Assembly (NCBI GenBank): GCA_023091665.1
Contig: JALJCQ010000012.1
Coordinates: 1,736,001 to 1,800,000, forward strand
DNA from: Pythium myriotylum
Lineage: Eukaryota; Oomycota; Peronosporomycetes; Pythiales; Pythiaceae
DNA: 64,000 nt
Direction of reading: 5' to 3'
Shown: positions 18,648 to 28,800 of the stretch, piece after piece
Layout: each line of letters starts with the position of its first letter
Numbering within the stretch: position 1 is the stretch's first letter
Program-made: the position numbers and the translations under genes
Notes under the pieces: model-generated
Seen by the model: only the letters and a program-made list of their open reading frames with translations
Databases searched by the model: none
Told to the model about the DNA's origin: nothing

Positions 18648-20553
18648 ATGAGATTTCCTACGATAAGGGTGGAAGTTCTCATTTCAGATCCGTTCGTTGT
18701 GACGTCTGAGTCCCCGAGGCACCAATCAAGGGGGTTTCGCGATGAGCTAATGGTGACAATGGCTGCTCTTTCACCAGTGGAGCGGCTAGCGGTATGATAT
18801 TCTAAACCAGCTCTCGCGAAAGCTCATACAGTGACGATTTCACATACCAACAGGTTGGCTACGAATGCGCGACAAAAGAGGCTTTGTTCGCTGCTGTTCA
18901 GAACCCTAGACAAATCTTTGTATATGCAGGTGAGCTGCTCTAACTCCTTCGGCGGTGCAAGGGGAAGCTTATTTCAAGTCTTGCTCCAGGTGGAAGCGAA
19001 TCCAATAAGATTCTCGTTGAAGACAGCACTGGAATGCCTGCTTCGGTGGATGTGAAGGAATTGTCTGCTGCCGTCGGTGAAGGTTTGTCGAGTCCATAAT
19101 ACGCTATGGATGTTTATGTCCAAGTGTTAAACTGCACTTGTAGATGGTTGCAAACCTCAGATGGTGATTGTTTTCTCGCGAAGTGTGACCACGGGTATCT
19201 ATTTTTTCGCCCTCAGATACCTCACTGAAAGATTCTAACTGCCACTTATCACGATCAGCGCAAGTTTTCGTGGATGCGGGAATCCAACATGTCATTTTTG
19301 TCAACTCATCTAGTCGAACAAGATCCAAAGCGGCTAGCTACATGAGGTAGGAGCAAAGTTCAAAATAACCGCCTGCATCTCTTAGCACCTGACGATTCGC
19401 GGATAGGTCTCTTTTTGCAAGTCTACTGAAGGGTTCTTCGATTGGTGAAAGCCACACTTCTGCCAGACGTGCAGCGCTTGGCGACGCCTCAACGTCGCCA
19501 ATTGCGGGTGAATGCCTTTGTGGGATTCTACCCGGCGGCAGAAGCCACGATGTATTCGTTGGAGAAATCCCCAAGAAACTCGACTATGCTCGTGTCCGTG
19601 CCAGCCTGCCAACGTTGAATGCCTTGTTAGTTCCTTCTTTACCAAATTATTACTTGCCTCAAGAAGACGTTATCGGGGAGGTCAGTACCACTCGGGTAGA
19701 TGAATAGTACCGGTTGCTCAGTTTCTTGCTTTGATTGGCAGGTGATTGGTGCGCTAAGAAAGAATCGAGTCCAAGTCTGCAGTTTACAAGGTGGCAAAGG
19801 AGTGGGGAAATCTTCAACTTCCATCTACGTTGCGAAGTATGCTGTTGACCGTAGATGGTACAAAGATGGTGTTCACTTCTTCGATGTTGAAGCTGCATTC
19901 ACGGGTGGCAAAGATTCTTCACCCAGTGGATCACTTGGGTGGACAAGTGACCTATCCGAATCAGATGACAAGAGGCAACGCATCACTCGGCGTTTTCAGA
20001 ACGAAATCGACGAACTGCTTCAGCTTCTTCATCCAAAAACGACCACAGACACATCTAACACTACTCTAATCGTCCTGGACGGGTGCGATCGCCTTCATGC
20101 TGCACAGTTTCGAGATTTCATTGTGAAGACAGTTCAAGGATATCCAAATGTTCAGGTATGATGATTCATTTCTACTTGTTTTGCTTCCACTTACGTTTCT
20201 TCTCTAGATCTTAATCACTATGAGGCAATTCATGACTATCAATATCCACTCAAAGATCGTCGAAGAGTGCACGGTCCAGCTGAAAGAGCTATCGACAACT
20301 GATACTGCCGCTGTCTTCATGTCTATGGCAAAAGTGTGTGTTGATCCAGATCGACTGGCGCAAGGTACGCTAATCACCGAAATTATGTTTTATGTGGTGA
20401 GTTTCTAATTGGTGAACTTGGGCAGCCATTCCTTCAACCTCACTGGACAAAATTTCAAAGCACCCAGCGGTTGTTCGACTGAATGGAAACCCCCTCCTTC
20501 TGTTTCGACTTGCCAAGGAGCTTCGAAACAGTTCGCTTGACGAGTTACAATAA
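18648..20553 (+). CDS. CHAT-like domain fused to NB-ARC NTPase (STAND-type), nine exons
   Basis: Hand-built model: 18648-18791, 18854-18929, 18990-19082, 19144-19194, 19259-19346, 19407-19680, 19742-20155, 20208-20364 and 20426-20553. All introns are GT-AG, 52-64 nt and phase-consistent; 474 residues. The first ~200 residues follow a CHAT (caspase-related) layout: CATKEALFAAV, QIFVYAG, KPQMVIVFSRS, FVDAGIQHVIFV, SLFASLLKGSSIG. The usual catalytic HGHG and Cys positions read YAGGG and FSRS, suggesting a pseudo-enzyme. NB-ARC follows, with Walker A GGKGVGKSS (~259), Walker B LIVLDGCD (~350), an ILITMRQ sensor strand and GNPLLLFRLAKEL near the stop. No WD, TPR or LRR sensor follows, so either the protein is short or the 3' end is lost. 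The start is uncertain: the frame is open upstream to 18444. Confidence 0.62.
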
Positions 20554-20646
20554 CTACTCACCAGGTGACGTATCCGCCGGTGTGCGGATTTTGAAGAGTA
20601 GTAGCATGAGACTAGAAATCGAAGTAAAATGTGCTGATGCCTATAT

Positions 20647-21927
20647 TTACATGTTCGTGTGAATTGAGTTTGATCCGAGATTTCTCACGATGACTCCAAT
20701 GCTGAGGCTCACATGGCCCGTGGCAATTGTTCTCAATCGACAACGTTCAGCCCACGCAGTATTGAAGAGGATCTCATCTGATGCCAGTTCAGGTGTGTGG
20801 CCAAGCAAAGCCGCCGCGAGTTCTTCTCTCGAAGAGCCCATCGGCCGCCACATCGACACTGTCAGTTGGTGATGGCCTGGCGTGAACGGCAGGTGTACGA
20901 AGCCATAGCCGACGACGTTCATCTTCATGTGCGAGTCCACGCGCCAGACCTGAAGAAGCATCTTGGGCCACCCATGAAGAGCAGTCGTTGCGAAGTGGAG
21001 ATCCAACGGGTGAGCCCAGACGACAGATCCTTCGTCGGGAGCGGATGCGTCCGAGTAGTCGATCTGTGTCTGACCTACTTGATCGCCAGCTATGTGAATC
21101 CATTGGTTTCCGTAGTCGACGCTCCACTTGCAGCAGAAGCCATCGCTTGGTTTGCCGAACCCGTTGCCACCGACGATCTCGCCGATGATGTGGACTTCAG
21201 GCTGCTCCATGGGCGGAACTCCTTCAGGTCGAGTAGCAGCCGTACGGTTCAAGAGCGAGGCTGCCTCGTGGATCGTCGCAGTCGTAGTGGACGGTTTCAA
21301 GCGTTTGCCATCAGCATTCGACCGTCGCACACGTCGGATGGGTGAGAGTGCGGGATCAACATTGTCTTCAGGCGTTGCTTTTGTTGTCGATCCTGTCTCG
21401 CGCTCTTTCGACTTGGGAGACGTCGACTTCGTTGTCGTAACTTCGTCCACGGCCTTCCCCGCTTTCTCTTCAGAGGGATTCGCTTTCTCCCGCTTGGTCA
21501 CGAGGCTCTTGAGCCCGAGTGAGTCTCGCTTGCTCCGAGTTGCCTTCTTCTCTTCTGGCTTTGGCTTCGGCGATGTCGGCTTCGCGTCGTTGTCTTCGAA
21601 TATCGACTTTCTCCTCGGCGAGCGCACAAGAGGACGTGGCGTCTGCCGCGGACTCTCAGGCTTCACGTCGCCAGTCGCTTTCTCTTCTTCCTTGGGCATC
21701 GCGATCGCACCAACCAGTGGCTCCTCAGGGGACTTCGTTGTAGATGGAGTATCAGCCTCGGTTGGGACATCGGTCGCCGGTGTGTTCCTGCTCCAAAGGC
21801 TCATTCGCTTCTTTGGTGATCCGGCAGGCGATCTTGGAGCCGCCTGCTGGATATTTGCATGGTTCACTGCAGTCGTGTTTCCATCAAGTGGGCTGAGCAA
21901 CACATCCTCATGAGCAATCAGCCACAT
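20647..21927 (-). CDS. B9D2: B9 domain-containing protein 2 (ciliary transition zone), N-terminally extended
   Basis: 426 residues without introns. The C-terminal ~187 (from Met240, base 21210) form a complete B9 domain: GEIVGGNGFGK, FCKWSVD-like CCKWSVD, GQTQIDYSD, HPLDLHFATT, GWPKMLLQVWRVD, GYGFVHLPFTPGHH and ELAAALLG. B9D2 acts with B9D1 and MKS1 in the MKS complex gating the flagellar transition zone, consistent with an organism that makes zoospores. The first 239 residues are disordered, rich in Ser, Pro, Lys and Glu with basic RSPRRK motifs; ordinary B9D2 is about 175 aa and lacks them. Translation from Met240 would give a standard-length protein. It is convergent with the CHAT/NB-ARC gene (93 bp). 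Confidence 0.92.
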   Translation of the reverse strand: MWLIAHEDVLLSPLDGNTTAVNHANIQQAAPRSPAGSPKKRMSLWSRNTPATDVPTEADTPSTTKSPEEPLVGAIAMPKEEEKATGDVKPESPRQTPRPLVRSPRRKSIFEDNDAKPTSPKPKPEEKKATRSKRDSLGLKSLVTKREKANPSEEKAGKAVDEVTTTKSTSPKSKERETGSTTKATPEDNVDPALSPIRRVRRSNADGKRLKPSTTTATIHEAASLLNRTAATRPEGVPPMEQPEVHIIGEIVGGNGFGKPSDGFCCKWSVDYGNQWIHIAGDQVGQTQIDYSDASAPDEGSVVWAHPLDLHFATTALHGWPKMLLQVWRVDSHMKMNVVGYGFVHLPFTPGHHQLTVSMWRPMGSSREELAAALLGHTPELASDEILFNTAWAERCRLRTIATGHVSLSIGVIVRNLGSNSIHTNM

Positions 21928-22293
21928 CTCTTAGCCGTTGCACCCACCTCAGCTGCTTGCCATCGCTCGGAGACGCCGCCGCAAAGCGACTTCCTTTGCG
22001 CGGAGACGCGAGTTTCCGCAGCATTCGGCTGTGGAGCCGCGACGGATCGCCGCTCGCGTCGAAACAAGCAGCTCTCCCGAAGCGTCGTCTCAGCTGACGT
22101 CCATCAAATCAGCGCGCGTGGCCGAAAGCCAGGGGGTGTATTTATGCTTTTTATCAGTGTCTATGGTCACCACCAAGCTCGCTCCTGCTAGCCGGCGACG
22201 GCGACGACGCGCCGAGCGAATCGTGTGTCTCTCTATTTCGCACCCGCGCCGAGCCGGCCGCGCGACCTCGGCGGGCGAGAGTCTTCCTGCCGT
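21928..22293. other. Intergenic region
   Basis: 366 bp between the B9D2 start and the mS38 stop, both on the minus strand; it holds the B9D2 promoter and mS38 3' flank. Nothing else recognised. Confidence 0.6.
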
Positions 22294-22797
22294 CTAGTTC
22301 TTCTTGGTGCGCATGCGGATGGCCTTCTTGCGCTTGCGGTGCTTGTGCTTGTTCATCTTCTTTCGTCGCTTCTTGAGCACGCTGTCGGCAAAGTACCCGT
22401 AGACGTTGTCCATCTCGCGCAGCATCTCGTCGACGCCGCGCGCCGCGCCGTCGCGCACGGGCACGTGGTCCGAGAGCGCGCTGAGCATGCCCGACGTGTC
22501 CCAGAGCTCGTCGGACGCGAGCGCCGGCTCTTCCTGCGGCGCGCGCATGGCGTCCTGCAGCGGGAACGACCCGACGAGCCACATGTCGGCCGGGTCGGCC
22601 TTGGCGTACTTCTGGAGCCAGACGGCCGGGTCCGTGCCTTCGAAGCCGTACGCCGACTTGACGGGGAACGACGGCGCCGCGAAGATCTCGCTGCTCGTGG
22701 ACATGAACGCGCGGCCGCTCGTGGCGATGGAGCGCACGCCGAGCGCGCGCGAGGCCGCCGCGCGGCGCGTGAAGAGCCCGCAGACGCGCAGAGCCAT
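22294..22797 (-). CDS. Mitochondrial small-subunit ribosomal protein mS38 (AURKAIP1/Cox24 family)
   Basis: 167 residues from the ATG at 22797. The N-terminus (MALRVCGLFTRRAAASRALG) is Arg/Ala/Ser-rich without acidic residues, a typical mitochondrial presequence. The extremely basic C-terminus (KKRRKKMNKHKHRKRKKAIR) is the diagnostic COX24_C/DUF1713 motif of mS38, which threads into the decoding region of the mitoribosome. The middle part is poorly conserved, as usual. A pyrimidine-rich acceptor (ccccacag on the minus strand, ending near 22831) lies just upstream of the ATG, so a 5'-UTR intron or an extra short exon is likely; its donor was not fixed. Divergent from the EF-hand gene, about 250 bp. 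Confidence 0.85.
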   Translation of the reverse strand: MALRVCGLFTRRAAASRALGVRSIATSGRAFMSTSSEIFAAPSFPVKSAYGFEGTDPAVWLQKYAKADPADMWLVGSFPLQDAMRAPQEEPALASDELWDTSGMLSALSDHVPVRDGAARGVDEMLREMDNVYGYFADSVLKKRRKKMNKHKHRKRKKAIRMRTKKN

Positions 22798-23043
22798 CGC
22801 TCGCTGGTAGCCGCTGACGAGGTCTTTGTCCTGTGGGGGAAAACGGATGGGAACCACGGCCCAAAAACCGCTGGAGTATCAAATCTCCGAGGTCGCACGC
22901 CGACATGCACAGTCGAGGGTTCTGAGAATGACATGAAGTTGTGGGCTGGAATCGGTTATAACAGGTTTGGAGTCTACTGTACACGCGAGAATTACAGAGC
23001 CACCCCACGGGCATGAACTCGCTCTTCAAGGTCGACGCGAAAA

Positions 23044-23846
23044 ATGGACGCTCCGCGAGCCTTCACGCGCGACTGCTTCCGCTTCGCGGACGAGCGTAGA
23101 AAAGGTACGAGTTGCTTTGGGTGTGCGTGGGTATGCACTGCATGCTGAGCTGCTGTGTGGTTCAAGGCTTCCTCGGCCTCAGGGAGCTCAAATGCGGCGT
23201 CGCGGCCGCGCTCGGCATCCGCGCCTCCAAGGTAAGCCGCCGACGCGTCGCACAGCGCACCGCCGATTGGCTGCTGACACGATTCGTGCGTGGCGTCCAG
23301 TTGGTGCTCGCGCAGATGTTTAGCGGCGTCCTCGAAGAGTCCGGTTCGTACTGGCCGGATCAGAGACCGTGATTTGCTGCTAGTTCACATGCCTGGCTGA
23401 CTCGTGGGTCCCGTCAATTGACAGGCAAAGCCATCGAGCAGATCCAAGTGGACGAAAGCACGTTCATGGAGGTGCTGCTGCCGCGTGTCCAGAAAATCGA
23501 TCTCCTCGAGCAGATCCGTCGCGACTTCAAGGCGTTCGACCTGCGGGCCCAAGGGTTCATCTCGTTCGCGAGCTTCCAGCAGGTGTGCTCCAGCGTCATG
23601 CCGCATATGTCGCACAAGACCATGTTCGAGATCTTCCGCGAGGCCGACCGTGACGGCGACGGGCGTGTACGTGGGGGCAGCACTCGAAGAAAGCGAACCC
23701 ACGACGAACTGACGACACTGGCCACTGAACTTCCACAGGTCACCTACAACGACTTCGAGGCGATCTGCTTGCTCGCAGAGCAGGTCGCCAACCGCCGCCA
23801 AGATCCACGTCCGCTCGCGACGGCGTCGACGCGTAGACCAACGTGA
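23044..23846 (+). CDS. EFCAB11: EF-hand protein, EFCAB11-like
   Basis: Exons 23044-23104, 23167-23231, ~23439-23666 and 23739-23846 give 153 residues, close to the family length (~160). An alternative keeps reading to 23343 and joins at 23425 (also in phase; 195 aa). The sequence resembles EFCAB11 throughout: FRFADERRKGFLGLRELK, FKAFDLRAQGFISFASF, and the best loop DRDGDGRVTYNDFE, which has canonical Asp/Asp/Asp calcium ligands. Only this last EF-hand looks calcium-competent; the loop DLRAQGFISFASF lacks key acidic residues. The third intron (72 nt) is in frame and stop-free, so retention would not truncate the protein. Function in this family is poorly known. Confidence 0.72.
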
Positions 23847-24069
23847 TGAAGTTGGTGGAAAAGATCTCATTCTTCCCGAGAAATGAGATGGGGAACTTGG
23901 TGGGACATTTTTACGCGCTCCCATTGGTGGAAACTGATATCGGTCTTCTTTTCAACCAATCCGAATGCGTGTCAGTTTCCAAGATGGCCACTGAGGAGAT
24001 CAACCAAGCTCACTTGCCAATTTCGCCGCCTCCTCGCGTCCGCCGTAACGCCGGGACGTCTTAGCCGCC

Positions 24070-25652
24070 ATGAGCGAGAACCAAACACGCGTGACGAGTC
24101 CGACATCGGCCATGATGCGGCTCTCGCTCTCGGGAGACGACCTCAAGGTCAACGAGCGGCGCAGTAACCAAGGTCCGCACCGAGTATGGTGGTGGTGTCG
24201 CCCGTGTGCTGATCTGGCGATGACTATTTGCAGAGAGCTCGACCAACGTGCTCGGTGAGGAGGACGAGGCCTCCGTCAAGCAGCGTCTGGTAGAGGCCAT
24301 GCAGCGCCCTGAGAACGCGTGCTGCGCCGACTGCAACGCGCCGAGCCCCAAGTGCGTGAAGCCCTTGACGCTGGTGCGGCCATCTACCTGCTGACAGGTT
24401 CACTCTACTCCTGCAGGTGGGCCGCAGTCGCCCATGGAGGCTTTATTTGCACACAGTGCGCGGGCGTCCACCGGTCGCTCGGTGTGCACGTCTCCTTCGT
24501 GCTCAGTTGCACGCTCGACAAGTGGACGGTAGGTCGCCGCGGTTACAAGGAACTCGTACAGCGACTGATCTTACCTGCTGTCAACAGGACGCTCAAGTCA
24601 AGGTCATTGAGGCCACGGGTAACGACGCGCTCAACGAGGCCTTCGAGTTCAGCGTGCCAGACGGGTACCCCAAGCCGCACGCAGAGTCGGCACGCGCCGA
24701 ACGCGAGCGGTTCATCCGCGCGAAGTACGAGGATGAGCTCTTCAAAGCGACACCGGGGAAGACCCTGAAAGGCCCCATGACGTCCTCCTCATCACTCACA
24801 CGAGACGACGAACGCGCGACGGGCAATAACCGCAAAAAGAGCTCCGGCATCTCGTTCACTGATATCGTCGGCAACACACGCCGCAGCCTCACAGGGCTTT
24901 TGTCTCCCACGTCCAGTTCTCCGACCACAGCCGCCGTATCCCCCGCACCGTCGCCTGCTGCCGGCATGGTCGAGTACATTGGTGTCTTGGTCATCGAGTT
25001 GCTCGAAGGCATCGACCTTGCGGGTATGGATATCAACGGCAAGTCGGATCCATACGTGACCTTCCGCCTCGGCGAGCAGCACATCACCAGCAAGCGCGTC
25101 AACAACGACGTGAATCCGCGATGGAACGAGACGCTCATGCTCTCATGGGATGGTACGTCGCCTCTGATCGCAGACGTCTTCGATTACAACACGATCTCCA
25201 ACGACCGCCCCATGGGCAGCGTCGTCATCGACGCAGAGACGCTCAGCCCGCTGCTTGTAACGCCCACCAGCGGTGACCAGCAAGACCAATCCAAAGAAGA
25301 GATTGACGCGTTATACCCTCTCTTGATGCCGAGAACCTGGGCGCGCAACTTCGGCGAGCACATGGTAGCGGGCGCTGAGGGCGTGACTAAGGGGATCTAC
25401 CGTGGAATTACGGGTGTGTGGAAGGATCCGATCAAAGGCGCGAAGGAGAATGGCCTCGAAGGCTTTGCCAAGGGAATCGGTATCGGCGTGGCCGGCGTCG
25501 TGTACCGACCTATCAAGGGGCTCGGCACGATGGTCAAGGAGACGGCGCGATCGGTCGGGGTCGGCCGCAAACGCAGCATGGAAGGCGAGGCTGAAGAAGA
25601 GCTGGTGAACGCGGGATGCTTGCACCTGAAGCTTCGTCTCCAGCGGTTCTAA
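24070..25652 (+). CDS. ArfGAP - C2 domain protein with VPS13/ATG2-like C-terminal tail
   Basis: Exons 24070-24172, 24234-24351, 24417-24528 and 24588-25652 give 465 residues with all phases matching. The ArfGAP zinc finger at ~63 has CADC...CTQC spacing and the arginine-finger motif GVHRSLGVH; it stimulates GTP hydrolysis on Arf GTPases. A Ser-rich linker leads to a C2 domain (~240-350) with calcium-site aspartates in [10 protein letters not shown] and DVFDYN. This ArfGAP-C2 order is that of plant ZAC/AGD12 proteins. The final ~100 residues carry Gly-rich repeats ([34 protein letters not shown]), strongly reminiscent of the amphipathic C-terminal region shared by VPS13 and ATG2, which binds membranes. 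That three-part combination is unusual. Role inferred: Arf regulation at membrane or lipid-droplet surfaces. Confidence 0.88.
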
Positions 25653-25896
25653 TACACAGCACAAGCCTCGAAGACGTGTCGCTTGATATCACCACAACTG
25701 TTTCGCATTCGCACCTAGTGGAGGCTACGAAAGACGTAATTATTATCTGTCATTTTTCGCGAGCAATCAAACCTCTCCCATCCCCCACCTCTCGCAGGAG
25801 TGGTCGAGATTTGGTGGCCGCAGCATCAGTCTGTCCTGTCCTGGTCTGCTTTATCAATCGCGCATGGGTAGTAACTCTTGTTGCAAGTTTTATCGT

Positions 25897-28800
25897 TTAC
25901 AGAGGGTTTCGGAAAGTCATCAAGTCGGTCTTGTATCGTCGGAACTGGTCGAGCAGCTGATGGACTTCATTGCGATCGTCTAAGGAGAAGGCAAAAAAAT
26001 GTTAGCCCATGCGATGAGGTACACCGTGTGCAACGACAAAAGGTCAGACATACCAGATGAGAGCGCCTTCAAGTCGGTCATTACGTCGTCGCAGATTGCC
26101 ACAACGTGTGGGCAGCAGGCCGCGTACTCGGCCAGCTGATCGTTCGCCGCGCGAGGGGAGCTCGCGTGTTTCTTCCAAAGCACGAGGATCGCGTAAATAG
26201 ACTGAAGAAGGTGCAGCGTCCACTCAATTGAGCCCTGTTCGCGGTAGAGCCGCTCGTAGTAGCTGAGGAGAACTCTGTGAGGGACGCCCACATCGAGAAA
26301 CATCTTCAGCACCCAATTGAAGGTGGTGGCATCAGCTGAAGTCGACGAGGACCATGCGTACGATGGGAGCTGTGTGAGTCTCAGGTGCCATGACGCAATA
26401 CGCTCCAACTGCTTCGCCAGAAATCCCACGGGAAACACAAAGCTGCTGAGAGCAGCGGCAGCAGCTGATGGGCCTCCAGAGCGACTGTCGGCAGCGCTTC
26501 CGTCTGTGTAAAGCGACTTGCCCAGACGCAGGATCTTCATCTGCATTTGACCAATCCAATATCCACTTTCGAATGACGAGGCCATGCTCACCTGCTGAGC
26601 GCCAGTAGGAAGACCTGCCAACTCGTACTGATCTAGCCGCCAAGCGTTGAACTCAACAGAGCTAGCCGATGGTGGTAACATGTCAAACACGATCTTGCGC
26701 CACAACAGCTCCACAACGTCCGCTTCTTCGGAGTTGCACGCATGGATGATATGCAGACACTCAGACCACATATCGTACTTCGAGGCGAACTGATTGTACA
26801 GCGTCGTTGCATCGAATATCTTGAAAGTCAAAAGTTTCAGATCCTGTTTGCGCTCTCCGAGCTCAACTTCGTTAGCTCCAGTCGAAGATGCCTCCAGCTC
26901 TACGGTCGCTTGCTCCAACGCTTTCAGTACTCGGACTTGCAACTGAAGCACATCCAACACATCGCGAACTTCGCGAATCGCATCGGCAGCTTCGCCGACA
27001 TCCTCCATGCTCTTGAGACAACCAAGAGCCTTCGACACGTAGTACTGACGCTTTACAACATCAGGATTGCTCTCCAGTCCCAATCCTTCCTCTGCGTTGT
27101 CTTCATGCGCTCTTGACCACCAGACCTTCGCGGCAACAAGGTACTTCCTCTGCTCCATGTACATCTTGACGAGCAGATCCTGATCTCGATCCTTAAGGAA
27201 GTCTTCGATAAACGGTGACCGGATGGATGTGAGCAAGGCAGATTGGCCATGCTCGTACAACCACGCATACAGCAATTGGTGAAAGTCACTGTCCTCCGAT
27301 GCAAGCGCGAAGTGGAAAATCTCCTCGACAAAACCCTTCCGAGCTACGTCATCGAGACTCACCATTTCGTCCACTGCCTGTGGACTTTGGCCATTCTTCG
27401 ACTTGCCACTGTCCAGAAGTCGTTGGAGTGTGAGCAAAATGCACCCAAAGCAGTTGCGCTTCCAGGTCTGTTTCACACCACTGAGATCCGTCGCGGCGGC
27501 ATCGTGGAAGTTTTTGGCGCACGCCAAAGCAAGCTTCACTACGCCCTCATAGTAGTTGAGCAACGCGTAGTCCTCGCAAATTCCCTGTAGGACCTCAACA
27601 CAGTCTTCAGTGTCCCACATGTGGCATGCGTTCAGGAACTGACGAAGAGACTCCTGGAGGTGGGCCTTGCGCCCGCTCGGAGCGCTCAGCTTGGCCAAGG
27701 CGAGACTCTTGTAACCCTGATAGTGCCACAAGTCGCTTACTGTGAAAAAGGATGGGCACTGTTCACGGAGTTGCTGAACTAGGAACTGGTTGTTTTCATC
27801 TCGCCCCTTCATCAACGCCTTGACCATCGCCTTAGCAGCGCTGGTTCCTTCGGCAGTTGAAACCAAATCACCAAAGCTTAGGCGAGCGAATGTCTCTTCG
27901 AGGGGAACCTGGAAGTCGATCGCGAGACGTGTCAGCGAGATTGCTTCAATGCTGCGAAGTACCAGCTGGTAAAGCAGGAACAGAGAACGCTGCTCCGCTT
28001 TGAAACGCATCTCACGCTTGCGTTGGTCTTCGTTCCGGAGTTTATGGTATCGAGACGCGAGTTCACTAGCACGCGTCCCGTCCGGATCTCCACTGCCGTC
28101 ATCGAGACCATTATCAACGAGAACAGAGCCGCTCCCGATGGACACAGCGTATGGACCAGCAGTCTCCATCAACTGCCTCAACTGGAACAATACCTCGCGC
28201 GTTTCGTCAAGCAGTTCCTTCGTGTGAATTGGCTCGAATGTCGCTGTCGACGAAGAAGAGGCTGCGGCACGACGACCGATTGACTTCGGGAACCATAGCG
28301 GTCGAAGAACGCGAGTCATGAACGTAACGAGGCCGTCATGTTGGTACGACATACCGAAATCCGTTGTGAGCACAATACGCGTGTTCGCAGCATCTCGAGA
28401 AGCAGCAGTACCGTCAATGTCAGCTCCAACTGCGCGTGCGATTTGACCACACTCGAAAATGCCCTGCATTGCGGTAGTGAAGATATACTCATCGCTCTTG
28501 ACCCCAGCGCGGTGGACAACAGAGGCCGAAGCTGCAGTGGCAGCGGCACTGCTGCCATCAACAGTGAGTGGGTCACTCTGAACGCCACATGCTAGCGCAA
28601 TCAGCATGCAGCAGACTTGGACATCTCCGAAGGACCGGATGAACGGCGCCAATGCGCTCTTCAAGTCGTTCCCGCGAGACAACAACAAAGCTCGGTGAAG
28701 TTGATCAATCGGACGAATCTTTTTGAAGACTTGGATACCGGCATTCGAGAGACACAAGAAATGGCGAGACGGGGCTGAATATTGAAGTGCCATTTCGCCA

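Noticed and set aside
19195..19216. A 22-nt intron (gtatct...cctcag) in the CHAT/NB-ARC gene
   Set aside because: Too short; using the acceptor at 19258 gives a normal 64-nt intron with a ctaac branch-like site and restores CHAT similarity.
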